From JAIBJN01 sp035762005 (GTDB taxonomy: Bacteria; Actinomycetota; Thermoleophilia; Gaiellales; Gaiellaceae): a stretch of 64,000 nucleotides of DNA. How positions within the stretch are numbered: position 1 is the first letter of the stretch; each line of letters starts with the position of its first letter. The notes beneath the pieces were generated by a model, which ran no database searches, was not told the origin of the DNA, and was given only the letters and a program-made list of their open reading frames with translations. This document shows positions 8,699 to 16,191 of this stretch, one piece after another. The stretch is from contig DASTQA010000048.1 in NCBI GenBank assembly GCA_035762005.1, positions 52,203-116,202 on the forward strand, read 5' to 3'. Position numbers and translations under genes: made by a program.

Positions 8699-9271
8699 TC
8701 AGGCCGGGCGGGACTGGAGGCGTCCCTGGAGCTGGGAGACGTACACGCCGAGCTCCCGCTGGCGCTCCTCCAGCCGCTCCTCGCGGATCGCGAGCAGGTC
8801 CTCGCGCCGCTCGACGTCCTCCTCCCGCAGCTCGAGGTCCGCCTCGAGGAGGGCTCGCCGGGAGTCGAGCTCGCGCTCCCGCTCGTCGAGGGCGCGGGCG
8901 CGGGCGCGGATGGTCCGCTCGAGCTCGCCCACGCGCCGCTCACGCCGGTCGAGGCTCTCCCGCGACTCGACGAGGGCGGCGGCGGGCCCGAGCGTCTCCT
9001 CGAGCTCGCTCAGCCGTCGTCCCCGCGCGGCGACGTCCGCCTCGGCCGCGGCGAGCGCCGCCTCGCGCTCCTCCAGGCGGCGCCGGTCGGCCGCGAGCGG
9101 ACCCGCCTGCTCGGCGGCGCCGGCGGCCAGGCCGCCGAGGCCCTCGAGATTCTGGATCTCGACCTTCAGGACCGACGGGAACACGGCACCTGTCTGAGCC
9201 CGGCGACGACGGCGCCGGACCTTTTTCCGCGTCGGCTCCGGCCGCTCGCTGGGGGGACGGGGGTCAGTCAC
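8699..9271 (-). CDS. Coiled-coil protein of unknown function
   Basis: About 190 residues. The N-terminus is basic and contains KKVRRRRRRA. A short ordered segment (VFPSVLKVEIQNLEGLGGLA) is followed by about 110 residues of continuous heptad-like sequence rich in R, E, L and A, ending near LGVYVSQLQ. This indicates a long coiled coil. There is no signal peptide or membrane segment. GTG 9271 is the preferred start, and a further start at 9322 is possible. No family was recognised; a structural or DivIVA-like scaffolding role is only a guess. Confidence 0.6.
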   Translation of the reverse strand: MTDPRPPSERPEPTRKKVRRRRRRAQTGAVFPSVLKVEIQNLEGLGGLAAGAAEQAGPLAADRRRLEEREAALAAAEADVAARGRRLSELEETLGPAAALVESRESLDRRERRVGELERTIRARARALDERERELDSRRALLEADLELREEDVERREDLLAIREERLEERQRELGVYVSQLQGRLQSRPA

Positions 9272-9402
9272 GTGGACGCGGCTGCACCGACGGACCTTGG
9301 CTCCCTCCCCGGCCGACGACATCCCCCGGAATGGGCATTCCCGCGTACCTGCCCCTTCGGGACGTGCTCTCGCGGCCCAAAGCGCGGTCCGAGGGACGCC
9401 CC

Positions 9403-9690
9403 TCAGGCGACGATCTCGCCCGGGTCGTCCGGGTGGAGGACGCTCCAGACGACGAGATGGGCGCTCACCTCCCGCCGGCCCTGCTCCTGGTCGGGCGCGT
9501 CGCCGAGGCCGACCGAGATCTCGTTCGGGCCGAGCGGGAGCACGGCGAAGCCCGAGCGCGCGAAGTGCTCGCGGAGCTCCCCGAGGAGCCCGGGATTCCC
9601 GATTCGAACGACGATGGGCCGCAGTGCCCTCTCAGCATCGGCCGAAAGCCTCGATTCGTCTACCCCGGACGGGGTCTTTCCTGGAGGCAG
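9403..9690 (-). CDS. Hypothetical protein with uncertain start
   Basis: The last 75 residues look like a folded protein: IVVRIGNPGLLGELREHF is followed by a strand-rich stretch and VVWSVLHPDDP. There is no ATG, GTG or TTG in frame after the stop of the preceding membrane-protein gene (9698). Only CTG codons (9690 and 9624) are available, unless translation begins inside the upstream gene. The coordinates use CTG 9690, directly after that stop, as a coupled start. Function unknown. Confidence 0.45.
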   Translation of the reverse strand: MPPGKTPSGVDESRLSADAERALRPIVVRIGNPGLLGELREHFARSGFAVLPLGPNEISVGLGDAPDQEQGRREVSAHLVVWSVLHPDDPGEIVA

Positions 9691-9695
9691 CGCCT

Positions 9696-9935
9696 CTAGA
9701 GGAGGTAGACGACGACGGCGACGATCGCGCCCCAGAACAGGACGCCGACGAACGACGCGAGCGCGACGCCGCGGAAGAGCCGGACGACCTCGTCCCCGGT
9801 CTCCGGCGAGCGAGCCGCGTCCCAGGTCTCGTCGTCCCCGGCCCACGGATCGTCCCCGGGGGGACGAGGCGCCCCGGAGTCGGGTGCCGGGTGAGCCGCC
9901 GGCGCGCGCGGCCGTCTGGGCGATGCGGGCTTCAT
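9696..9935 (-). CDS. Small tail-anchored membrane protein
   Basis: A 79-residue protein with a basic, proline-rich N-terminal half, an acidic middle, and a single hydrophobic helix at the very C-terminus (about residues 58-78, FVGVLFWGAIVAVVVYLL). This suggests a C-tail anchor in the membrane. ATG 9935 is preceded by GGGAG. It is upstream of, and probably co-transcribed with, the hypothetical gene ending at 9403. No family recognised. Confidence 0.6.
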   Translation of the reverse strand: MKPASPRRPRAPAAHPAPDSGAPRPPGDDPWAGDDETWDAARSPETGDEVVRLFRGVALASFVGVLFWGAIVAVVVYLL

Positions 9936-9967
9936 GCTTCTCCCGCCGCAGCGGGACCCCGACGCCG

Positions 9968-9990
9968 GAGTGTCCCTGAGAGACACTCTA
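9968..9990 (-). promoter_or_regulatory. Inverted repeat over a predicted -10 element
   Basis: GAGTGTC-CCTGAGA-GACACTC (9968-9988) is a perfect 7-bp inverted repeat. On the minus strand it overlaps the -10-like TAGAGT (9990-9985) ahead of the gene at 9696-9935. The position fits an operator; the binding protein is unknown. Confidence 0.4.
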
Positions 9991-10026
9991 GCCCGTGGCC
10001 GCGCGCGTGCAAGCGTCCGCGGGCGC

Positions 10027-10812
10027 CTACCGGTGCAGCGGGTCGTGCAGGAGCTGCAGCGCGCCGATCTCCGCGAAGCCGAGACGGCGAAGGAGAGGGG
10101 CGGACATCGCCCCTGCGCGCGTCACGGCCGCGGGCGTGCCACGGCGTGCCGCCTCCTCCCACCGAGCGGCGACGAGCGCGCGGTACGCGCCCCGTCCGCG
10201 CGCTTCGACGCGCGTGCAGCCGGCGTGCAGGACGACGCCGGCGGCGGCGAACGTCGCGCTCCCCGCCGCGACCGCACGGCCGCCGATCGAAGCGACGTAG
10301 CGGACGAAGCCCTGGTCCGCGAGGTCGCGCGCGCCCTCGCGCTCGATGCGCTCGAGCTCGGCGGGGAGCCTGTCCTCGAGCCCGAAGACCTCGTGCGTGA
10401 TCGAGACGTAGAGGTGGAACGCCTCGACCGTCTCGACCCGCATCACCTCCACGCCGGGCGGACCCGGAGCGGGCGGGGCGCGCAGCGCCATCAGCGTGGC
10501 GCGCGGCTCCGACGGAGGGCCGGCCGGGACGGCGCCGAGCCGGAGCAGGCGCTCGGCGAGGCCGCTCGGCGTCGCGGCGTCCGAGACCTCCCAGGCGAGG
10601 TTGCTCCTGCCTCGGCGGCGAACCGCCTCGCGCACCTCCTCGACGGTGTCGCTCACGGACTCGGGCGCCAGGCGTAGGCGCTGCACCACCGTCGCGCCCG
10701 GATGGTCGTCGCGGCCGAGGAACAGGACGTAGGCATCCGTCACGACGAGCTCCTCGCCCGGCGCGAGCCGCGCGTGGAGGCTCGGCGCCTCCGCGAGCTC
10801 GACGAGGCTCAT
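10027..10812 (-). CDS. GNAT-family N-acetyltransferase
   Basis: Probable acetyl-CoA-dependent acyltransferase of unknown substrate. The C-terminal half (about residues 120-255) has the GNAT layout. A strand pair ends in VLHAGCTRVEARGRGAYRAL, which supplies the pyrophosphate-binding motif A (R/Q-x-x-G-x-G/A analogue EARGRGAYR), and LLRRLGFAEIGAL forms the usual terminal strand. The N-terminal 110 residues may be a degenerate second GNAT unit. The start ATG 10812 follows TAGGGT by six bases, so leaderless expression is predicted. Confidence 0.75.
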   Translation of the reverse strand: MSLVELAEAPSLHARLAPGEELVVTDAYVLFLGRDDHPGATVVQRLRLAPESVSDTVEEVREAVRRRGRSNLAWEVSDAATPSGLAERLLRLGAVPAGPPSEPRATLMALRAPPAPGPPGVEVMRVETVEAFHLYVSITHEVFGLEDRLPAELERIEREGARDLADQGFVRYVASIGGRAVAAGSATFAAAGVVLHAGCTRVEARGRGAYRALVAARWEEAARRGTPAAVTRAGAMSAPLLRRLGFAEIGALQLLHDPLHR

Positions 10813-10853
10813 CGCCTCACCCTACGGCCCGCCGAGGTCCGCCGCTCGTCCGG

Positions 10854-11924
10854 CTAGAAGAGCTGGTTCTCGCCCGCGAAGATGGCGGAGACCGACTCGT
10901 CCGCGAAGACGTTCTCGATCGTCTCGGCGAGGATTCCCGAGACCGTCAGCACCGTCAGGTTCTCGGGACGGTCGAGCTCGCCGATCGGCACCGTGTCCGT
11001 GACGGCTAGGCCGGCGAGGTCGGCCTCGCCGAGCTTCTCGAGAGCCGCGGGGGGAAAGAGCCCGTGCGTCGCGCACGCGTAGACGGCGGTCGCGCCCGCC
11101 TCGAGGAGCGCCCGCGCGCCGCCGACGAGCGTCCCGCCGGTGACGATGATGTCGTCGCTCATGATCGCCACCTTCCCGCGGACGTCGCCCACCACCTGGG
11201 TGACGGCGGCGACGTCGTGGGCCGGGCGCTGCTTGTTCATGAGCGCGAAGTCCGCGTCGAGCATCTGGGCGAACTTCGTCGCCATCTTCGCCCGCCCGGG
11301 ATCGGGCGAGACCGCGACGACCTCGTCCCCGTGGAGGCCGAGCGTCTCGCGGTAGTAGCGCGCGAAGAGCGGCAGCGCGGTCATGTGGTCGACCGGGATC
11401 CGGAAGAAGCCCTGGATCTGGCCGGCGTGGAGGTCCATAGTGAGCACGCGGTCGACCCCGGCCGCGTCGAAGGCGTCCGCGAGGAGCTTCGCCGTGATCG
11501 GCTCGCGCGGAGACGACTTCTTGTCCTGGCGCGAGTAGGGGAACCACGGCATCACGGCGGTGATGCGGTTCGCGGAGGCGAGCTTCGCCGCCTGGATCAT
11601 GATCATCAGCTCGAGGACGTAGTCGTTCGTCGCCGGCCCGTGGCAGGCCTGGACGAGGAAGACGTCGGCGCCGCGGATCGACTCGCGGTAGCGGCAGTAC
11701 GTCTCGCCGTTCGCGAACGTCTTCAGCTCCACCTCGCCGAGCTCGATGTTGAGCTGGTCGGCGATCTTCCCGGCGAGCACTGGGTGCGAGCGGCCGGAGA
11801 AGAGCATGAGCTTGCCGGAGGGGCCACGCTCGATCCAGCGGCCACGCTCGCCCTGCGGCTGCGGCGTCGGCTCCGGGGTCACGTCGAGCCCCGGGATCGC
11901 GAGCTCAGTCGTTCCGCTTTCCAC
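10854..11924 (-). CDS. prs: Ribose-phosphate pyrophosphokinase
   Basis: Makes PRPP from ribose 5-phosphate and ATP for purine, pyrimidine, His and Trp synthesis. Landmarks are MLFSGRSHPVLA at residues 40-51, PWFPYSRQDKKSSPREPI (ATP-binding region), DLHAGQIQGFF, and the PRPP loop DDIIVTGGT. From GTG 11924 the protein has 356 residues, about 40 more than usual. The extension is Pro/Glu/Gly-rich and overlaps the 3' end of glmU by 20 bases. ATG 11807 would give the typical length, so the start is unsettled. The glmU-prs order is common in bacteria. Confidence 0.95.
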   Translation of the reverse strand: MESGTTELAIPGLDVTPEPTPQPQGERGRWIERGPSGKLMLFSGRSHPVLAGKIADQLNIELGEVELKTFANGETYCRYRESIRGADVFLVQACHGPATNDYVLELMIMIQAAKLASANRITAVMPWFPYSRQDKKSSPREPITAKLLADAFDAAGVDRVLTMDLHAGQIQGFFRIPVDHMTALPLFARYYRETLGLHGDEVVAVSPDPGRAKMATKFAQMLDADFALMNKQRPAHDVAAVTQVVGDVRGKVAIMSDDIIVTGGTLVGGARALLEAGATAVYACATHGLFPPAALEKLGEADLAGLAVTDTVPIGELDRPENLTVLTVSGILAETIENVFADESVSAIFAGENQLF

Positions 11925-13245
11925 GCAGGTAGCCCTCTTTCGTCACTTGCCTGGGCGGGAAACCGGCAAGGGAATCGGGCGGCACGTCGTCGGTGATGTA
12001 CGAGCCGCCTGCGATCCAGGCGCCGTCTCCGATGGTCACTGGAGCCTCGAGCCCATTGTGAATGCCGGTCCTGACGTTCCGCCCGATCGTCGTTCGCCCC
12101 TTGGGCCGGCCTTCCTGGTGCGGGTAGTTGGCGGTGATCGTGCCGGCGCCCACGTTCGTGCCCTCCCCCACCTCGGCGTCGCCCAGGTAGGAGAGGTGCG
12201 GAACCTTCGCCCCCTCGCCGACGGCGGTCTGCTTCAGCTCCACGAACGTCCCCGCCTTCGCCCGCGCGGCGAGCACCGTTCCCGGGCGCAGGTAGCAGAA
12301 GGGGCCGACGAGCGCCTCCTCGCCGATCTCCGCGTCCACCGCGACGGCGTGCGGCCCCACCTCGGCCCCCCGGCGGACGACAGTGCGCCCGCGGAGGACG
12401 GTGAAGGGGTGGATGACCGCGTCCGGCTCGATCTCCACGCCCTCCTCGACCCACGTGGTCGCGGGATCGACGATCGTCACCCCGGCCTCCATGTGCGCGG
12501 AGAGGATGCGGTCGCGGAGCCGCGCGCCCGCGGCCGCGAGATCGGCCCTGGTGTTCACGCCTTCGCCGGCACGTGGGTCACCCGCACGGTACACCGCGAC
12601 GGGACGGCCGTCATCCACGAGGTGACGGACCGCGTCGGTGAGGTAGAGCTCGTTCTGCGCGTTGTCCGTGTCGAGGCGGCCGAGGGCGCGCCAGAGGGCT
12701 CCTGCGGCGAAGACGTAGACCGACGAGTTCGCCTCGCGGACGGCCAGCTCCTCGGGCGTCGCGTCGCCGGCCTCGACGATGGCGCGGAGCCGGCCCTCGG
12801 CATCGCGCAGGACGCGGCCGTAGCCGGCGGCGTCCTCCGGCTCGAAGGAGAGGACCGTCGCGGCTGCCCCTTCCCTCCGATGGAGCTCGAGGAGGCGCTC
12901 GAGGTCCCCGGGCGAGAGGAGCGCCGCGTCGCCGGCGACGACGAGGACGTCGCCGTCGAAGTCCGCGAGCGCCGGGCGAGCGGCGGCCGCGGCGTCGCCG
13001 GTCCCCCGCGGCTCCTCCTGCACGGCCACGACCGCGCCCCGCGGGAGCGTGCCCTCGAGCTCCTCGACGGTGCCCGGCGAGCAGACGACGACGAGCGGCT
13101 CGGGCCCGAGCGCGCGGGCCGCCGCGATGGGCCAGTCGAGCAGGCGCCGGCCGAGGAGTGGATGGAGGTGCTTGGGCCGTCGCGACCGCATCCGGGTGCC
13201 GAGCCCGGCCGCGAGCACGACGGCTGCGAGAGGCCTCGCGGTCAC
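11905..13245 (-). CDS. glmU: Bifunctional UDP-GlcNAc pyrophosphorylase / GlcN-1-P acetyltransferase
   Basis: Makes UDP-GlcNAc for peptidoglycan. The N-terminal nucleotidyltransferase has LAAGLGTRMRSRRPK near residue 12. The C-terminal left-handed beta helix carries the conserved HLSYLGDAEVGEGTNVGAGT stretch, including the catalytic His. At 446 residues it is close to normal length. The GTG start is only ten bases downstream of the 3' CCA of tRNA-Gln, so the two may share a transcript. prs follows with a 20-base overlap. Confidence 0.96.
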   Translation of the reverse strand: MTARPLAAVVLAAGLGTRMRSRRPKHLHPLLGRRLLDWPIAAARALGPEPLVVVCSPGTVEELEGTLPRGAVVAVQEEPRGTGDAAAAARPALADFDGDVLVVAGDAALLSPGDLERLLELHRREGAAATVLSFEPEDAAGYGRVLRDAEGRLRAIVEAGDATPEELAVREANSSVYVFAAGALWRALGRLDTDNAQNELYLTDAVRHLVDDGRPVAVYRAGDPRAGEGVNTRADLAAAGARLRDRILSAHMEAGVTIVDPATTWVEEGVEIEPDAVIHPFTVLRGRTVVRRGAEVGPHAVAVDAEIGEEALVGPFCYLRPGTVLAARAKAGTFVELKQTAVGEGAKVPHLSYLGDAEVGEGTNVGAGTITANYPHQEGRPKGRTTIGRNVRTGIHNGLEAPVTIGDGAWIAGGSYITDDVPPDSLAGFPPRQVTKEGYLRGKRND

Positions 13246-13255
13246 GAGGGCGTCA

Positions 13256-13330
13256 TGGCTGGGGCGGGAGGATTCGAACCTCCGGTCACGGGACCAAAAC
13301 CCGCTGCCTTACCAGCTTGGCTACGCCCCA
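13256..13330 (-). tRNA. tRNA-Gln (anticodon UUG)
   Basis: Reading the minus strand, a complete cloverleaf can be drawn. The acceptor stem is TGGGGCG/CGCCCCA, the D arm GCC...GGC, the anticodon stem GCGGG/CCCGT with loop TTTTGGT (anticodon TTG), and the T arm GGAGG-TTCGAAT-CCTCC. Discriminator G and an encoded CCA follow. Starting with T-A and having G73 are typical of tRNA-Gln. Confidence 0.95.
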
Positions 13331-13356
13331 CCGACAGCGAGTATAGGAGCGGCCGC

Positions 13357-13713
13357 CTAGCGCCGGTCCGCGAGCAGCATGACCAGGAGCACGACGGCCA
13401 TGACGACGAGCGCGACGATCGCCACGGCCTTGACGACGACCCAGAGCACCGGCACGAGCACCGCGATCAGCTGCGAGGCGGCGGCGATCCAGGAGACCTC
13501 GCGCACGACGTGGAAGCGGAAGCTCCGGCCGACGAAGAGATAGAACCCGACCGCCACGACGGCGGCCGCGAGGACCCAGTACCAGCCGCTGTCGCCGGCG
13601 AGGACGAGGATGCTCTCGACGAGTCCGATGAAGAGCGCGAGCCGCAGGCGCCTGGCCCGGAGCCAGAGCCCTCTCTCGCTCTCCCGCGGCTCCAGCACCG
13701 GCACGGACGTCAC
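13357..13713 (-). CDS. Small integral membrane protein
   Basis: 118 residues with about four hydrophobic helices: roughly 23-39, 43-62, 73-95 and 96-113. An Arg-rich N-terminus suggests the N-terminus is inside. GTG 13713 is preceded by TAACGT at a distance of eight bases, overlapping the stop of ispE, so it may have its own promoter. It lies between ispE and the tRNA gene. No family recognised. Confidence 0.65.
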   Translation of the reverse strand: MTSVPVLEPRESERGLWLRARRLRLALFIGLVESILVLAGDSGWYWVLAAAVVAVGFYLFVGRSFRFHVVREVSWIAAASQLIAVLVPVLWVVVKAVAIVALVVMAVVLLVMLLADRR

Positions 13714-13724
13714 TCGGCGCGACG

Positions 13725-14555
13725 TTACCAGACGGGTGCGACCACCCAGGTGGGCCCGGCGCCGGCGAGCGACCGAGCCGCGGCACGCGCCTCCTCGCGG
13801 CGGTGGAAGAGCCCGTAGACGACGGGCCCGGCGCCGCTCACGTCCGCCCGGAAGGCGCCGCCGCGAGCGAGCGCGTCCGCGACGTCGGCTCCTCCGGCGG
13901 CCCTCGCCAGGTCGTTCGGCGGCAGCTCGGCCAGGTGTCGCGGGCGGCGGCAGCGGTCGAGGCCGAGGAGGAGGCTCCGCCTGCGCTCGGCGAACCCGGC
14001 GGCGAGCCCGAGCTCGTCGAACCGCCGGTAGACGGCTGCGGTGGAGCGCTTCGCCGCCCCCCGCGGGAGCACGAGTACGACCCAGAAGTCCTGGGGGAGG
14101 TCGAGCGCCGTCAGCCGCTCTCCCGCTCCCTCCGCGAGCTTCGGCCCGGCGTCGAGGAAGAAGGGGACGTCCGCGCCGAGCGACGCGGCGAGCGCGTGGA
14201 GCCGCTCCCCGGGGAGCGGCGCGGGCAGCGAGTCGTTGGCGAGCCGGAGGGCCGCGGCCGCGTCGGCGCTCCCGCCTCCGAGCCCGGCGGCGACGGGGAT
14301 CCGCTTGTCGATCCGGATCCGCCAGCCCGGCTCGACGCCCGCCGCCTCGGCGAGGCCGGCGAGCGCCGCCCGGACGATCGTGTCCTCGGCGAACCCCTCG
14401 ACGACGAGGCAGCCCGCGGGCTCGAGCTCCAGCCGGTCGCAGAGATCGACCCGCTGGAGGACGGTCGCCACCTCGTGCAGGCCGTCCGCACGGGGCGGGC
14501 CGACGACGAGTGCGAGATTCACCTTGGCCGCCGCGACGGCGCGGGCCGCGCTCAC
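13725..14555 (-). CDS. ispE: 4-diphosphocytidyl-2-C-methyl-D-erythritol kinase
   Basis: GHMP kinase of the non-mevalonate isoprenoid pathway. It phosphorylates CDP-ME at the 2-hydroxyl. The start region AAAKVNLALVVGPPRADGLHE and the ATP loop PVAAGLGGGSADAAAAL (near residue 90) are diagnostic. The C-terminus carries the third GHMP motif around VSGAGPVVYGLF. GTG 14555 overlaps the TGA of rsmA (GTGA), giving 276 residues and coupling the two genes, the usual rsmA-ispE order. Confidence 0.96.
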   Translation of the reverse strand: MSAARAVAAAKVNLALVVGPPRADGLHEVATVLQRVDLCDRLELEPAGCLVVEGFAEDTIVRAALAGLAEAAGVEPGWRIRIDKRIPVAAGLGGGSADAAAALRLANDSLPAPLPGERLHALAASLGADVPFFLDAGPKLAEGAGERLTALDLPQDFWVVLVLPRGAAKRSTAAVYRRFDELGLAAGFAERRRSLLLGLDRCRRPRHLAELPPNDLARAAGGADVADALARGGAFRADVSGAGPVVYGLFHRREEARAAARSLAGAGPTWVVAPVW

Positions 14556-15337
14556 GGGAGCAGCTCCCCGAGACGGAGGAACTCCTCCGGCTCCAGCGCC
14601 TCGGCGCGCGTCTCGGCCCGACGGCCGAGCCCCTCGAGAGCGGCGACCGCCCGCTCGCGCGTCGCGAGGCCGCCGAGCGCGAGCGAGTTGGGCAGCGTCT
14701 TCCTCCGGTGCGCGAAGGCGGCCTGGACGACCTCCCGGAGGCGCGCGAGCTCGGGCCCCCAGTCCCGCGTCCGCCGGAACGCGACGAGAGACGAGTCGAC
14801 GTTCGGAGGGGGGACGAAGCACGTGCGGGCGACCGGGTGCACGCCCGTCCGCTCGGCCGTGAGCCGGACGAGCACCGAGACGGCGCCGTAGCTCCTCGTC
14901 CCGGCGCGCGCGAAGAACCGGTCGGCGACCTCGCGCTGGACGAGCACGCACCAGAGGCGGACGGAGGGAAGCCCGTCGAGGCTCTCCGCGACGAGCGGCG
15001 TTGCGATCGCGTAGGGCAGGTTGGCGACGAGCTTCGTCGGTGAGGGGTCGAGCTCGTGGAGCGGAAGCCGGAGGGCGTCGCCGAAGACGAGCTCGACGTT
15101 CGCGCGTCCCGTAAGCCGCTCCCGCAGGTGCGGCTCGAGCGCCCGATCGACCTCGACGGCGTGGACGGTGCCGACGCGGTCGGCGAGGAAGGCGGTCAGG
15201 ACGCCGAGCCCGGCTCCGACCTCCAGGATGACGTCGCCCGCATCGAGCTCGGCGAGGCGCCCGGCGACGCGGAGGATGTTCTCGTCGACGAGGAAGTGCT
15301 GGCCGAGCTCCCGGTTCGGCGTCACCGGCAGCCTCAC
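14552..15337 (-). CDS. rsmA: 16S rRNA dimethyladenosine methyltransferase
   Basis: Dimethylates the two adjacent adenosines near the 3' end of 16S rRNA. It has the SAM-binding ELGQHFLVDENIL start and EVGAGLGVLT, then LVANLPYAIATPL, the NLPY catalytic motif. GTG 15337 gives 261 residues and starts directly at the fold. It is the gene after tatD and overlaps ispE by four bases. Confidence 0.96.
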   Translation of the reverse strand: MRLPVTPNRELGQHFLVDENILRVAGRLAELDAGDVILEVGAGLGVLTAFLADRVGTVHAVEVDRALEPHLRERLTGRANVELVFGDALRLPLHELDPSPTKLVANLPYAIATPLVAESLDGLPSVRLWCVLVQREVADRFFARAGTRSYGAVSVLVRLTAERTGVHPVARTCFVPPPNVDSSLVAFRRTRDWGPELARLREVVQAAFAHRRKTLPNSLALGGLATRERAVAALEGLGRRAETRAEALEPEEFLRLGELLP

Positions 15338-15383
15338 GTGCGCCGCCTGCAGGCTTGGAGACGAATCCCCAGCGGGAGTCGCA

Positions 15384-16133
15384 TCACGGGAGACCGAAGA
15401 GCCGCGCGGCGTTGGCCGCGATCTGCCCGCCGAGCGCGGCCGCATCCTCGCCTCGCGCCTCGGCGAGGGCCGCCACCGTGTGGACGACGTGCGCCGGCTC
15501 GTTCGGGCGGCCGCGAACGGGCTGGGGCGCGAGGTACGGCGTGTCCGTCTCCGCCAGGATCCGCTCCGACGGAACGCGCGCGGCCGCCCAGCGCAGCTCG
15601 CCCGCCTTCGGGTACGTGACGTTCCCCGCGAAGGAGACGAACCAGCCGCCGGCGAGCGCGGGCTCGAGCAGCGCCGTCGACGAGAAGCAGTGGAGGACGA
15701 CGGGCACGTCGGCCGGGAGCTCGGCGAGGGCGGCCGCCGTCTCACGGTCGGCCGCTCGTGTATGCACGACGAGGGGCTTTCCCAGCTCGGCGGCCAGGTC
15801 GCGTTGCGCCCGGAAGACGTCCGCCTGCCGCTCGCGCGGCGCGAGGTCGCGGTAGTGGTCGAGCCCCGTCTCGCCGACGGCGACGGCCTTCGGATGCCCG
15901 AGCAGCGCGCGCAGCTCTGCCAGCTCCGGCTCGCCGACCCGGCCCGCCTCGTGCGGGTGGAGCCCGAGCGCCGCCCAGACCCCGTCCTCGCGCTCGCAGA
16001 GGGCGAGCGTCGCCCGGGCGGAAGGGATCGTCGTCCCCACGCTCACGACCCGGTCGACCCCCGCGTCGCGGGCGCGGGCGAGCGCCGCCGAGGGGTCCGC
16101 CAGCGCGTCGAGGTGGGCGTGCGTGTCGATCAC
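15384..16133 (-). CDS. tatD: TatD-family metal-dependent DNase/hydrolase
   Basis: TIM-barrel hydrolase; family members act as 3'-5' DNA exonucleases in repair. It starts IDTHAHLDAL, with the HxH metal pair at residues 4 and 6, followed by GETGLDHYRD, PLVVHTRAA, VVLHCFSST and the ETDTPYLAP signature near residue 203. GTG 16133 gives 249 residues. It is the third gene of metG-tatD-rsmA-ispE, a common arrangement. Confidence 0.94.
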   Translation of the reverse strand: MIDTHAHLDALADPSAALARARDAGVDRVVSVGTTIPSARATLALCEREDGVWAALGLHPHEAGRVGEPELAELRALLGHPKAVAVGETGLDHYRDLAPRERQADVFRAQRDLAAELGKPLVVHTRAADRETAAALAELPADVPVVLHCFSSTALLEPALAGGWFVSFAGNVTYPKAGELRWAAARVPSERILAETDTPYLAPQPVRGRPNEPAHVVHTVAALAEARGEDAAALGGQIAANAARLFGLP

Positions 16134-16191
16134 ACGCCCCCTCGAAGCCGGATCGCGGCGGCGGCGCGTGCCCCGCGGGCCCGCGGCGGGC

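Noticed and set aside
9331..9699. 122-codon plus-strand frame with an ATG start
   Set aside because: The minus-strand reading of the same region gives a more protein-like sequence; this frame appears to be its antisense.
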